Shown: positions 21,476 through 34,672 of the stretch, in pieces | How positions within the stretch are numbered: the first letter of the stretch is position 1 | Layout of the letters: each line of letters begins with the position of its first letter | NCBI GenBank assembly: GCA_947359465.1 | Contig: OX375873.1 | Location: 56,453,573 to 56,517,572 of the forward strand | Source of the DNA: Metellina segmentata | Lineage: Eukaryota; Arthropoda; Arachnida; Araneae; Tetragnathidae | Direction: 5' to 3' | Length of the DNA: 64,000 bases | The notes under the pieces: generated by a model | Seen by the model: the letters and a program-made list of their open reading frames with translations, nothing else | Told to the model about the DNA's origin: nothing | The model's database searches: none | Translations under genes and position numbers: made by a program

Positions 21476-22928
21476 GGGGACCGGGAAGGCCCTATCTCCT
21501 CCATGTTAAATTCACGAAATTCAAGACCCTTTTTCTCAATAACTATAATAGTAATCAAAACAAAATTTTTATGGTGGTTAGACTGATATGTTATACAAAC
21601 TTTAACAGCTCACTTTTTTTTGTATTTAAATTTTTTAATTTTATAGAAATTTTTAACTGAATATCACTTTTTAGATAGCATTTTTTAACACATTTAAATT
21701 TCTAAAAAATCCAATTTTCAAAAAATCAAAAAATGCCCGTGTTAAAATTTTTAGAAATATAACACAAATGTGTCATAAAAATATTAAGTCATTATGTTCA
21801 GTAGATTCTGAGGAAATGGGGCATGAATCTTAAAAATCTAAGTTTTGAGAAAAATGGATTTAAACATTTCAAATGAATTTTTATAAATAATTTTACGTCT
21901 AACCTTAATGAAATCCTGATTTATATAAAGGGTGATCTCTTTCATTTTTAATACATGTATCTTCAATTTTTTTTTATGCTTTTCTTTCTATGGCGGGCCT
22001 TTTTACTGTATTCGGAGAGTTTTCGCTCTCCATCGATAACACGGTCTTAGTCCAGTTTTCTCAAAAATTTGTATAAAATGGCAGCCTGGATTGATTTTAA
22101 CTCTAGATAATGTATAGCACTTTATAATATTTCCACTGTTGCAGCAGGAAACAGCATCAAACACTCCCAGTTTTAAAGTTTGGATGGTTACAAACACATT
22201 TTTTGGAACGCGAGTCCAAATCACATTGTTCACCGATTCATTTGGGTTTTGAGTCTTTCCGTGAACACATTTTTTCAACAATTCTGGATTCGTCAAATCT
22301 CTGAAATTTGATTTAATTGTCTTCAAAATGTAGGCAGTATAAGGCAAGGCAATATGTGTGTGTTTATCATGGTAATACACATCACTCTTTTAGCTACAGC
22401 ACGTTAAAATTTCCACCAGCTTTCATTCCCAACTGGACAAAGACCTTGATTTGGATTTAAGTTACTTGACAGTAAATAAAAATATTCTGCCCAGACAGAT
22501 TGTTCTATATTGTGCAGAAAACCAACATTTATCCTTATTGCTAGTCCATAACAGATCAAATGTCATGTCTCAGAAAAGCTAACTTATATCGCATGGTAAA
22601 ATTAATAAAAATAGTTAGAAAAAAAACTAAATGATTACAGTTAACTCTACGGTTACCAGATTATCGAAAATAATTTGAGTAAAGTAAAGTAAAAAATATA
22701 ATATCATTGTTGAGCAACAAAGATTAGAAATGTCCACAAACGGTTTGTTTACATTTGAAAGGCCGTGTCAGATGTGAAGTGCTTATTGGAAACGTGCATA
22801 ATTTTCAAACTTCCTCTTATTCTATTACCTAGTGTGATATATCATTGGAAAGAGGAGATTTTGAACTATAGAAAGAAGCAATAAAATAGAAATTGATTTT
22901 TTAGTCGAATTTTGCTTTCCCGGTCCCC
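21476..22928 (-). mobile_element. Kolobok-like DNA transposon, internally decayed
   Basis: Left end GGGGACCGGGAAGGC; right end in reverse complement GGGGACCGGGAAAGC, a near-perfect inverted repeat. Both ends abut TTAA (21472-21475, 22929-22932), the target site of Kolobok and piggyBac. The internal frame at 22003-22380 points to Kolobok. At 1453 bp it is too short for a full element and probably carries a deletion. Confidence 0.8.
22003..22380 (-). pseudogene. Kolobok / 'Mutator-like transposase domain' fragment
   Basis: A 125-codon minus-strand frame contains LTNPELLKKCVHGKTQNPNE then SVNNVIWTRVPKNVF and LKLGVFDAVSCCNSGN. The CxHGKTQNxNESxNxxIW motif is one I associate with the C-terminal half of large arthropod proteins annotated as Mutator-like transposase domain, found in Kolobok elements. 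The catalytic first part is absent, so this is a relic. The motif assignment is from memory of the family. Confidence 0.7.
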
Positions 22929-22932
22929 TTAA

Positions 22933-25900
22933 AGAAAGAAGAAAAATATCACCCAAATTAATAAAAATTTCTTTCATTCTCAATGATTTTAAAGGTATTT
23001 TCTTGTGCTCTCTCATTTCATAAATTAAACCATATAAAATTGGAATCGTATGACGGAACAAATGAAAACAATAACGAAAAAAAGAAACATTTCCTCTTAA
23101 GTCCCTTAGGTAATGAATGGCGACATCGGCTAATGAAAACAAGCATAGCTTTAGCTAAAAAAAATTTATCTAGGATCTTAATATATTAAAAATATCTTTC
23201 CTAGAGTACATCAATTTTATTTGTTTATCTTTCCTTTTCAATACTTCGTATTTCCTTCAAGCACACCTGAGAAACGACGAATATGTCACGCTTTAATGAT
23301 TTCCATGTAATTCCTTTTATTGCTCCACTGACTCATAGTCAAAAGGGACAAGTGTGTATTCTTTTGTAAGAGCTATGCTTCAGTTTAAAAATTCTTATAT
23401 TTCTTGTGTCTTTCATTCATCCCGAAATAAATCCCAACACGATATGAGTTTGAATGTTTGTTTTAGAACGGCTTGTTCGATTTGTTCATACGTAACAAAA
23501 TTTCAGTTTGAATACTTCTCAAGAACTGATTTTTTCTTTGGAATAATTATCACAAAAAAAAAACACAAGTTGTGATATGAGAAAGTGGGAGTGTTTCAAT
23601 CTTGATAATATAAAAGTTAATGACCTAGGATTCTGCGGATAGTGTAGGACGATTTACGGCTGACGTCTAGCGACAAAAAATAGGTCCAAGTTAAAATCAT
23701 TATAGTGTTAAAAATACGTGCCGAGCAGCAACCGTTCTAGTATATTCGTAAACAACAATCAATTCTTATACTGCACAATACATAGTGCGCTTGATGCTCC
23801 AAATGCTGCAATATTTCTGGTTGCGTCGCAGCGTTTGTCCCTGTTTATCTCGGCAACCCGGAGCGCAACATTACTGTGTATTGATAGTTTTAAAACTCTC
23901 TACGAGTCTAGTCAAATTTTTGAAGACCATTTCGCAGTGGTTTGAACTGAACATCTCAAAAATTGTTTTCCGGTGAACTGTTCCAACAATATAACCATTC
24001 ATATCTGGACAACCGCTAGTGCAAAAAGTCTGAGTGGTATAGTTTTAAAGCTTTATACGAGATCCATTCAAGTATATGAAAACACATAACAATTGTTCAA
24101 AACTATTTGTATCCAATGGCAGGCAGAAAATAAAGTACCTAATACAAAGACTAGTAACAAAAAGAAGAGAAAACAATTCATGAAATTGAAAAGACAAAGC
24201 GAAATAGTTAGAGGCCTATCCCTCCTCTAGCCTCGTGTCGGTCGCAGAGATCCTGATTCGAGAGCACAGTATAAATTTACAGATGGCGTATGTCCATTTC
24301 TTGGGATTCAATACAAAAGAGCCGAATGGGCTTTTCTGAATTTTTAGGTGATAAAGATGTTTAGCTAACCAATCGTGACCAATCAGAAGTTGGGTAGTTG
24401 CAACAGTGTCTGCTCTTGCAGCATCTGGGATATATTTACGATTATCAAGTCAAGGTTTACTTGAGTTTCGAGTTCTTGAAAGAAAAGGTTCCTTGATGTA
24501 CATTTTATGGGATAATAGGAGATGGGTCTACAAAAAATGTGGTTCAAACTCAAATTAAAAAAAAAATTGCTTTCATGTGAACATTTTCGATGATGCCGAG
24601 GATTTCGAAGAATAAACGCAATCAAAAAGGAAGAAAATTAGAGGAAAAGAAAGAGCAAATGATGAAGAATATAAGGAGACTGCAGTCGAGTTAACTAGAG
24701 AGTACCGAGAACGTCTGAAAGCAACAGTCACCAAACAAAAATTCAGTACATCAATCGAAATTCGTAATCATACCCTCCAAACTGAAGCCTCAATCTGAAC
24801 TGAGCCTATTTTTTAATAATCCCAATACCTTTAATACGACAAATGTGGCTTCCTTTCTCAAAAGAATCATATGACTCTTCTCGGATTTACTGCTTCAAAA
24901 ATAGTCTTCCTATCGTATATATTTTCATCCGTGCTACATCGATATATTGTAAACAAATATTCACTTTAAGAAAAACGCGATTGTTAAAGATCACTACGTT
25001 CCCAACATCTATAATTTTCCAAATAGAAGATGTGAAACGTCGGTAAGAAAGCTGGAGGTAATCCATTAGGTCTGCAATGAGTCTACAGCTGCAGACATGG
25101 CGTCTACAGACACCCCGATCAATGTTATCTTAGTCATCGTATATTAAGACTCAGGGAAATGTAGCTTGCAGCTTGAATTACAGCGCTTTGGGCAGTGAGA
25201 TTCGTTTGCATTGTGCTCGTTTTAATAAAAAACTAGATATTCTTTAAGCTTGAGGAAATATTTGTTTTAAATTATTTTTTATCGTTAGTGTTTTAAAAAT
25301 ATTTTTTAGAAATATGAATTTCTTTTGTTTGATTTCATTTAAGTTTTTGTTCAAGATGTAGTATTTATACAGAAACAAATATCAATGAAGATAAGGTATT
25401 AAATAACAATTCAATTGACATCATGCTCCAATTGATGATTGATGTAAATAGTATTACATTATTTTTGATCCAGGTATTCGTGAGAATTAAAATACCATAT
25501 TGTTGTAAATGTGAACCATGAATTCGATACACGCATAAAATTTTTCAGAAAACCAAACGCTAACATATTTTGAAAGGTTTATGGTAGCGAAAAAGAAAAG
25601 GACGCTTCGTTTTATTATTTTTTCTCAATTAGAAGGTGGATTATTTTAGGAGGGGGATAGAAATTGACAAGATGTCAAAGGATAAAGAGATTACCGAGTC
25701 ACCATCGTCGACACCCGGGGAGCTTAGCCATATTTTCTTTAGGTGGTCTTGGCTTTACACATTCTCAGAACGTTCGAACAGAGAAAGTTATCTGAACATT
25801 GTACAATTTCTTTTTGTGAGCATCTGTTGAAGTTAAACCACGAAACTACTATTTAACGAAAATATTAAGCTTGATTCATGTACGAAAAGTTTTATGTTGT

Positions 25901-27990
25901 TATTAATGTACTCATGAATCAGTTGGGGTACAATTCATACATATTAGCTACTTATAAATAATTTTACAATAAAATTAATTAGAAAATTAAGCACCTCTAA
26001 TCATGCTGAGTTTGTGTTTATGTCATCATCATTTATCACTTTCAATTTACTTATGATGTCCCTAAAAAGAGAAGTGCTAGATTTCATAACAAGTACAAAT
26101 TTTGAATCTCCGGTTATAAGAATCAGCCGCTCAATGAAACGTAATTTGTCAGTACAAAAGTGATTTTATAAAGTGGCGGGCATTAAATCTTCAACTTTAC
26201 ACTCAACCGCTAAGGCATTACTCCCAACAAAATCAACCTCTGAAAAGTAAGGTCAGCGAAATATTCCATTTTAATAAAATGAGAGTCCATTACTGGAACC
26301 AGCCTAAAACATTCCTTCAGGTGTGAATCCTTCGCGAACGGGAAAAGAATTTTTCCTCCTTCAAAGCTTCATTCCGCTTGTATGAGGTTATATATAGACT
26401 AGACTACAGGTCGGAGGAGAAGCAAAAACGAGCCACACTTGTGCGTTCTGCCAAGAATAGAAGCTCTGCACACGAGAGAACCAAGAGCCTATTTTGAATA
26501 ATTGTTTTACCCACCAACAGATGGTTTTCCCTTCTGCCTAAAAATTAGCATCACCATCAAAATGCATTTAGAAGGGGAAGGCATGTTTACCGAAGCGTAC
26601 TTTCAGTGTGGGAGTTAGATAATGGTTTCTTAAATGCGTTTTTAAGCGAATAATTTACACCAATCACACACACACACATCACACAATAAGTATTATAACG
26701 TTCTAATACTTTGAAAAGAGTTTTTAAATATTTGAATACTAAGTTTGGAGGTCATTATTTACAAAATACATTATGCGTTGATAAATTTATGTTATGCAAA
26801 AATAGTTCGTTGGCGTATAATTATGATAAATAATTGTTTCGAATAAATTGGGTAAAAAATTAAGTTCCGGTATAAGTTGGTAAAGCTTAATTAAGACAGA
26901 ACGTTGGTTTAGCAGTATCGTAGGGTCAGAACCCTATAAAGGGCTTTGATAAATATTCAGACCTAACGTATTATTAGAGTCCGACATAGGGCTTGACAAT
27001 AGTTTAAGCAACATCGCACTGTCAGAGTTTTGCACATACTATTAGCGTATATCAGCGATTTTCACAACCTTTTTCATATATAATATTTCACACATAAACT
27101 AAGTAATAAAATTATAAGGCACACCAAATATATATTTTAGCCTTTGCCAATATGACAAAAAATAGGAACAATTTTGATTTACAGAAAACAATATTGGTAT
27201 GAATTACCAATCTATTTCACTTCTAGGTAGCTTTCAAAAAAATTTTGAAACAATTTATTTGATACTTTTTAATAAAGAATAATGCTAAAAGTGATTTATG
27301 TGGGTTTTACTTGAAACTTTTTGTATACATACTCGTCAAAAGTTCAAAAGTAAAGCGTTGAAATGAATAAGCTTTACACCATTGAAACCGCTTTAGTCTT
27401 TACGGCAATCAGTGTTATTCTCGGGTCACACCGGTCGAAAATCGCTGGCGTATATGAATAAAATCTCTAAGGTATACAAATGTTAATACATTTTGGAAAT
27501 GCCTGTTTTGGCGAAAGAGAAAATAAATTGTGTTTATTCATAGTTTTTCTTTGTTTAAAATTTAAAATTAGGAAAATAATATCTTCGAACATGCGATAAA
27601 ACTCAGAGTACGAATATGGACTTATGGAGTATGAAGTTTCCCTTCCGTCAATGCGCAATGCAGTTCTGTTCCCTAAGTTTAAAAAGTCTTATATTACTTA
27701 CATCCTATTTATTAAAAGTTATACAATGCACATTTGTCTAAGGAAAAATAGAAAAGTTGTGATGTTTGTGCAAGTAAAACGTTGAGTATTTGAAATGCAG
27801 ATTTTCTACGAAGGGTCCGTCATCTAAGCTGGTACTGTGGCCCGTTGCCAATCCGGCTCTTGTTCAAATCTGGAGATTATACATCAATCGCTATTTCAAC
27901 GAAGCAGTGATGGATCTAGCGATGTTAATACTTAAAAAAATAGATGATTTATTAAGATGTAATGTAACGAGAATGTTACTATGTTGTTCT
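22933..27990. other. 5-kb stretch with no recognised feature
   Basis: AT-rich throughout. The largest frames are 60-105 codons and look random in composition. No inverted termini, SINE landmarks or tandem arrays found; a short (CA)n lies near 26670. Host exons of a gene I do not recognise cannot be excluded. Confidence 0.5.
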
Positions 27991-28259
27991 TTAATTAACA
28001 TAACACTGTAGCAACACAACGGGCTATTGATGATGGTCCGAGATCAACTTCCGAAAGGAAACACAACGCAATTTTGAACAACGTTCAGATGAAGAGGTCA
28101 CACCTGAGCTGGGACCAAACTTCACCACCACGCCAACTTGAGGACATTTTAGATCACGAAAGATTTAACGGGCACCAGCTTCCTTTGTATATTACGGTCG
28201 GTTGGATTCGAACTCGCAACTCTCATGTTACTAGTCCGTTACTCTTCAAAACGGGCCCT
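27991..28259 (-). repeat. tRNA-derived SINE (family 1), near full length
   Basis: Has the tail (TTAATTAACATAACACTGTA), the ACACCTGAGCTGGGACC block, CGAAAGATTTAACGGGCACC and a head with GGATTCGAACTCGCAAC (B box) ending at ACGGGCCCT. The head resembles that of the copies at 55.7 and 56.8 kb more than that of 15051-15360, indicating subfamilies. Confidence 0.8.
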
Positions 28260-30020
28260 GAGAATTTTAGTATGAGTTACGAATAGCGAACGAAGGGGAT
28301 GAGACGTCCGAATTAAGTGAAAGTTGGGTAATAAGGTGCGGAAAGCATGTGCAAAACGACAAGCAGAGAGTGTGAAAGGTGGTGTATAATCAGGAAATTT
28401 AGGGGTTGCGGCACATTCCTCTGAGATAGAAATGCTATGGAATAAAAAATTCTGACACACAAAAAGTTTACTTTAAGATAATTGGGTAAAATAATGAAAT
28501 TTCCAAAAAAAATAATAATAAATGTTTAGAACAAGTGTACATAGTCCCATTTAGTTCGGAGCGTAACACTTGTAATTATTTTATATTCAAAAGAAATTAT
28601 TTGGAATTTTCAAAATTTACCTCCAAATGAAGCATGGCTTATATCATTTTCAACCAAAATATCAAATTTGCGATACTTTCATTCCAGAATTATCATCGAG
28701 AGCAAAGGAATCTTTTTAGAGATGCACATTCAGAGACCTCTACAGAGAGAAGCAGACATAAAAGCTGGGATTTCCGAAGAGAGATGATAGAGGAAACTTC
28801 TGTTACCCACTAAGTTTGGTAAAGACTAGAGGATTCTCTGAAAGTGGTCGGAGTGAGGAGGCCATCAGGCATGTTCCAGGAAATGAACGGAGAATAATGA
28901 AGAAATCCTGCCAGAATCTCCTACTGTATGGAGAATCGGTAAACACGAATAGAACGTGGTATATAAAACTTGAACTGTCCTATTCTTCGTTTCCTCGATC
29001 TCCATTATCTCTCCTATAATATTCAAGGTAGTAGGAATCCCCTCCTAATTCATTCATATATATCTTAGGTATAAAAATGTTGTCCCAGCCGAAATAAATT
29101 GTATCGTTAAATTAAAGATTGACGTAGTCCTAAAAATCTCAAAAACACAAAGCAATTCAACTTTGATCTGATCTTCGAACGAACTAAGTTCCTGAATCAG
29201 CGTAACAATTATTACTAGATACGAAAAACATTATTGGATGTATTACTTTTTATAGCCATATTTAGGGAAATATATTAATGAATCCCGAAGTGGCTGTTAC
29301 AATCCAGCAAAACATATTGCCGGTGCCATAAATGTAATTTGAATCACACTTAAATCTATCATTTCAGCACTATCACAACTTCTGGTTCTGAAAAAGGTTG
29401 CAGCATTATTGAGACGTAACCACCATTTGCTGCCAGCATTTGCGATTTGTTTATTTTCCGAAAACCACTCATTCTTAGAGAATAACATTAAAATAAATTT
29501 CCATCATTCATTTTCCGATCACGGACAAGGCAGCGGTCGTCATGGCAACACATCTGAAAACATTTTTTGTCGTTATTGGTTTGGGCGTCAACGGAACCAC
29601 TTATCGCTGACCGTGCTGCAGGGAAGTCAAGAACGTTTAAAGGACTACTGATTTCTCAGAGTTCCTATTCTCAATCGTAAAATTGTGAGAGTAAAGGGAA
29701 AATACTAAACTAATTTCTTGATGCTGACAATTTTCCACTGAATAAAGCGTTTCCAAAACATTCCACACTGAGGAGCCATATATTTTTATATAATTTTCCT
29801 ACCCATAAAATTAATACCCTTTTTACTGCAATAAAATGAATCACTCTCTCTCTCTCTCTCTCTCTGATATATACTCGATAATTGTACACATTTTCGTAAA
29901 TCTAAAAGAAGTGAATGAAGGAAGTAGTTCACTGAAAAACATTTATTACAGTGCTTGTCACAATTAAAAATAATGTAGTCAATTTATGAAGAAAGGTTTC
30001 TAGAATCTTTTTTATATTCA
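28260..30020. other. No recognised gene; (TC)n at 29843-29865
   Basis: AT-rich spacer. The only clear structure is a (CT)n run of about 23 bases. Short ORFs show no family resemblance. Confidence 0.5.
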
Positions 30021-30125
30021 CTAGGGGGCTCTGCCCCCTGCTCGCTATCGCTCATCAACCCCCGATGATTGCTACTCAATCATATTTACTTCGTTAGTTA
30101 GCGAAATATACTTTTCAACAATGAG
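30021..30125 (-). mobile_element. Helitron 3' end, family A-like fragment
   Basis: On the minus strand GGGGGCAGAGCCCCCTAG precedes a host T: a GC hairpin directly followed by CTAG, as in copies A1-A3. The adjoining GAGCGATAGCGAGC and AGCAATCATCGGGGGTTG are the A-family subterminal blocks. Beyond about 30125 the similarity fades into other repeat pieces, including a SINE tail near 30165-30205 and a TATAAGCCGACCCC motif near 30275. Confidence 0.65.
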
Positions 30126-30354
30126 GGGGAGGGGATTGCTTCACAATCCATCACCAAATGGATCACTGCTGGATTGATCCCGGACCTCTAGTACATTAAT
30201 TGAAGGTTCCCTTCCCATTGCGATATTTATAACGGAAAAGTAAAGGAAAATTGCCTACATTTTTTTGCGAGATAAGCGGACCCGTATATAAGCCGACCCC
30301 AGTACTTTAGCTTCAGAAAACGTTCCAAACTTTTTCGGCTCATACGCGGATATA

Positions 30355-31908
30355 TCTCTCTATATTAAAAAAATGTTACCGCCGCCGCCGCCGACGCCGC
30401 CGCAGAATTGAAATTTTTGTTGTTTAGCTCCATTCTTAGACGGTTTCCCGAGAAAGTACTGATCGGAAAAAATGAAATTAACATGCTTTGTTCTTCATCG
30501 TATTCCCTGGATATTTATTAAGATTTTTTTCCGATGCGGCTATTAGTTTAGGTTTTATTAAGTGTTAAAGTTGAAGAAGTGAAATTTCTTCCGCGAGTGA
30601 GCAAAACACATTCAAATTTTCAGTCTTCAGTCGTGAGGTTTTTTTTAAGAGTACCTCTCAACGTAAATTTTTGCAGCTCATCGAGTTTTTTTTGAAATTT
30701 CAATTTGGTTCTTGATAATATTTTTTTGAAATTCGGGAAAAATCGGGACATTTTTGTTACTTTTTTTTAAAACTGCCGTATCTATATCTTATTACTATTA
30801 GTTTTTAATTTTTAAAATATCGCAGTATACCTCAGAATATACTCTTTCTTACGGTACTATTATTTTTGAAATCGGTTAATAATTAAATTGGATGCGATCA
30901 AAAGTTCGTGATACAAAATTCGGAATCTTCGGATATTTTCGCTACTTCTTGTTAAAACCGTTATGTCTACGGCAAAAACCATTATTTTTTAAATTTGAGA
31001 ACATCACTAAATACTCTACATTACACTCTTTCTTATGGTACAATTATTTTTCAAATTGGTTAATAAACAAAATCGATGCAATTAAAAGTAGGTCATACAA
31101 TTTTCGGAACTTTCAGATCGTAACTTCCGATACAAAACTAAAATGGTCATATCTATATAGTATTACTGTTAGTTTTTAATTTTAAAAATATTGCAGTATA
31201 CCTCACAATGTACTCTTTCTTACGGTACAATTATTTTTTAAATTGGTTCATAAATAAATTCGATGCAATCAAAAGTTGGTGACACAAATTTCGTATTTTG
31301 CAGTTCGCATAGCTGGTTCCGCAAACAGTAGTGGGTTGCATTTTCGACTATCGGGTTTGCCAGATATCAAATTTATCGTAGCAACAATTGCCATAAAAAC
31401 GATTTCTTTTTATTTGGCGAGGAAAAAGGCTCGCTTTTTTCCCTCTGTTCTCAAGACAGTTTACCGACAAAGTACAATCGTAAAGTTTTGATATTAACGC
31501 TGTTTACTTAAAATTGTACAGGGAACAAGATACAGAAGATTTTTTACTGATGTGGCTATTACTTTAGGGTGCATTAAGTGTTAAAGCAAAAAAAAAGTGA
31601 AATCAATTGCGAAAGAAGTATTGGTTTGAGAAAGCAAACCAAACGGGATTGCGTAGCAATCCCCGGGGTCGGCGAGCGTAAGCGAGCAGGGCGCGAAGCC
31701 CTCGCTGTGACGTCATGTACCGGAAAGTGAAATCAGCATAATACGAATTATTCAGATAGTTTCACTCTGTGAAAGGAATGTTGGTTTGCGAAGCAAACCA
31801 AATGGCATATGTGAAAGGAGTGTTGGTTTGCGAAGCAAACCAAATGGGATTGCGCAGCAATCCCCGGGGGTTGGCGAGCGTAAGCGAGCTGGGGGCGGAG
31901 CCCCCTAG
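30355..31908 (+). mobile_element. Helitron family A, full-length copy A1
   Basis: Starts TCTCTCTATATTAAAAAAAT after a host A (30354), followed by a GCC-rich tract. Ends GGGGGCGGAGCCCCCTAG before a host T (31909). TC start, hairpin, CTAG end, A^T insertion and lack of target duplication are the Helitron signature. The 1554-bp element has no Rep/helicase ORF, so it is nonautonomous. The 3' part is doubled: GC hairpin blocks sit at about 31640-31710 and again at 31840-31908, each preceded by GGTTTGCGAAGCAAACC palindromes (31785, 31826) or a variant. The interior holds three diverged 185-bp units. Confidence 0.85.
30795..31310. repeat. Three diverged ~185-bp tandem units inside Helitron A1
   Basis: The landmark ACTCTTTCTTACGGTAC (with variants) begins at 30841, 31025 and 31212, spacings of 184 and 187. 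Each unit continues with TTATTTTTxAAATxGGTTxATAA, then ATGCAATxAAAAGT and a GATACAAAATTxCGGA-like stretch. Copy A4 retains a single corresponding region. Confidence 0.85.
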
Positions 31909-32153
31909 TAGTGAAAAAAAACCATCTCATTTTCACATAAAAATAGAAATATTTTAGCATAACATTTTGTTAAAATTCAGAGGAAATCTCATCATAATTT
32001 TAAATGTTTCAGCTTCTCCGTGTTGTTTGTTGTAATAGTACTTCTTAATATTTTCATATTCGACTGTTGCTACGGAAACGGCGACCGAATTAGCCGGTTC
32101 TTCTGAAAACATTGCAAACTCTCTAGCGCGAGCTTTCAAATTTTATGAATGAA
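31909..32153. other. Spacer between two Helitrons
   Basis: About 245 bp of AT-rich sequence between copy A1 and the family E element. No feature seen. Confidence 0.5.
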
Positions 32154-34446
32154 CTAGCAGAAATACCCGGCTTTGCTCGGGTTGAATTAATAACATGTTG
32201 AATAAAAAGTCATTATCAATTCTTTTTCATAAAAGAATGTTAGCATTATTTAAGAGTTTTATTTAGAGAGAGAGGAAAAATTTAATACCATTTTAACTTC
32301 TCCATCGCTTATTACAATTTACTTCGGACGCAAATATGCATATATATATATATGTTGTATCCAACCATATAATCCATTTCATATTCGTCACACTTCTGCT
32401 GAAGTTGATTTTAAGTTTTCGAGTGACTACGAATATTCCCGTGCATTCAATTTCAGTAAAAGTGGCGACATTTCGATGAATAGTCTTGCATTTAGTTTTC
32501 CTATGAATATGTTTTCATTGAGCCATTCTTTCCCCTAGAATGCGATATTTTCGAATTTCATCATCAATATGAGAAGATGGTAAGGTAAATTGTTACAGCA
32601 TTCGTTACTAATTTAGTTTGAAGCAAAAGCAATTTTTCTTGAAAATTCCATTCAGCGGCAGGTGGAATAACGGAACTTCTGTTAGATATATAAAGCAGAG
32701 TTGACGTTTGTCTGTTCTCTACACTAATCCGCCTTTTGACCAATCCACACATTTGATACACTTATATTTTAAAACTCTGCGGATATGATAGGCTGCATAT
32801 TAACCGGCGTTCTATTTGTTCAAGGGGGCTAAAAATTTACGGCATTCGTGACTAATTTAATTTGAAGCAAACGGGCACTTTTCCCAGAAAATTCCATTCA
32901 GTGGCAAGTGAAATAACAGAGCTTTTGTTAGGAATACATGTCATCAGAGTAGACAAATTAAACCCAATCGATAACAGTTTTTTAATGAACAGAAGGTTGA
33001 TTTTACAGCGCTTTTACAAAAAGAAAATCACTTTCAACGAACGATTCACAGGCATCTAAGTTGCGTAAGAACAGCTTCAATAAATAGAGTAAGAAACCTC
33101 GACTTTCTGTCTCTTAAGACATCAAATTTCAATTTTTCAAAATTGCTTAATGTGATATTATTCCAAGATCAACAAAGTCCCTTAAAAATACAAAAAATGT
33201 TAAAAATTTCTTTTTCTCCAAAACACATACAGCACGTATCTATTTAGAATGATAGATATAGTTACTTGACTTTGGATTACAACTTTCAATAACACCCATG
33301 AAACTATATCAAAATTTTGAAATATATTTTGAACTACAAAGTATGACTACCAGTTTTAATTTAACGTAACCCATCTTATTAAAAGTTATTTTTGAAATTT
33401 TTCGTGTCATTTTAAAATAACAAATTACACACTTAAAAATATTTTATTCGTAAATTTTACTTTTTATTTTTTATCTACACACTAATACGTATTCAACCAA
33501 AGATTTAAAGAAAGTTAGCGGAAATATACATATACCACCACGAAAGTACCCATGTCTAGTGATATTTTGCAGGAAATAAATAAATAAAATCCAATTACTA
33601 AATAATATTTCTGGAATAGATAATGCAAACAGAAACAAAATTCCAATCCTTAAAAAAGGCAGAATGCTGAAAGAAAAACCTGTTCTAGCGTGTTCAATTT
33701 CGATTTCCTAAATATATTTTGAAGTAAAGAATTCGACAAAAAATTTGAACAATATTGATAAAGACAATGATTTATAGGCATAAAAGAACACATATTTATA
33801 ATACTTGGGAATCCTCAAATCTGACGGCAAACATCTTGTTTTCAATTCAAATACACACACAAAAAAAAAATTATAAATCAAATTAAAAAATTTAATTAAT
33901 TAATTCTGAGGTTGCCAGATACCGAGTAGCAAAATTACGCTTTTATGATCAATGAGTTTATCGTTTGGGCTTTTCGTACTCCATTATAAAATGTAAGTAA
34001 ATATGAAATTTTATGTTCTAAATATTCTTTCTTCATCAATCAAATATTTATAAATATTATTTTCATCATGGGAAGAAGTAAAAATTCAGTTCAAACATGA
34101 ACATTATAATTTAATATGTTTTAAGAAAATTGTTTTTCGATCAACACTGGTAAAGCAATCTGAGATGCGTACACCAATCATTTTATACTCAATGTTATTT
34201 GTATGGCGATTTCAAAGTGCTTTTGGCATAGGCCTTAGGTCAATTTTAGGCATCTTAGGATTCGAATTTTTCAAAATCCCTTCTTAGTGCACCCCTACGG
34301 CATAAGAAGAATCACCCTGCAAAATGTCAGCTTCCTAAAACTTGTAGTTCTTGAGATACAGTGATGAGTCAGTCAGTAAGTCAGTCAATCAATCAGTCAG
34401 TCAGTGAGTCAATGAATGAGTGGTATTTTAATTTTATATATCTAGA
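32154..34446 (-). mobile_element. Helitron-like family E, full-length candidate
   Basis: The minus strand begins TCTAGATATATAAAATTAAA after a host A (T at 34447) and ends ACCCGAGCAAAGCCGGGT, TTTCTG, CTAG before a host T (A at 32153). ACCCG/CGGGT forms the terminal stem. 2293 bp, no Rep/helicase frame. Near the 5' end is a run of CAGT/GAGT tetramers (34370-34425). Two direct repeats of about 97 bp (32600-32695, 32842-32940) share CATTCGTxACTAATTTA, GAAAATTCCATTCAG and TGGAATAAC-like blocks. Confidence 0.65.
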
Positions 34447-34672
34447 TTAATTAAAAAATATAACTATGTTTACGTCTGAGCGTGCTCCAAATTCATTAGC
34501 CCGTTGAACCACAGGACTCGCAATCACGTGACTCGCTATTACCAATCACAAAGCGAATAAACCTGAAAAAGATTGGATTTTTTTTTAATAATAGAAAGAA
34601 AGAAAAGTAGATTTTTTTTCAGATTTTATATTTTGGTATATCCTTGGCATTTCGTTTGCAAGTCGGGTATAC

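Noticed and set aside
24590..24800. Lys/Glu-rich segment (…EEYKETAVELTREYRERLKA…)
   Set aside because: Briefly looked like a Helitron or coiled-coil protein fragment, but it is short, has no start and no matching motif.
31748..31960. Frames with repeated VCEANQM / VCFANQHSF
   Set aside because: Created by the GGTTTGCGAAGCAAACC palindromes of Helitron A; the same artefact appears at 54940 and 60551.
34370..34430. CAGT/GAGT tetramer run considered as a regulatory array
   Set aside because: It is the usual 5'-proximal simple repeat of Helitron E, with no sign of independent function.
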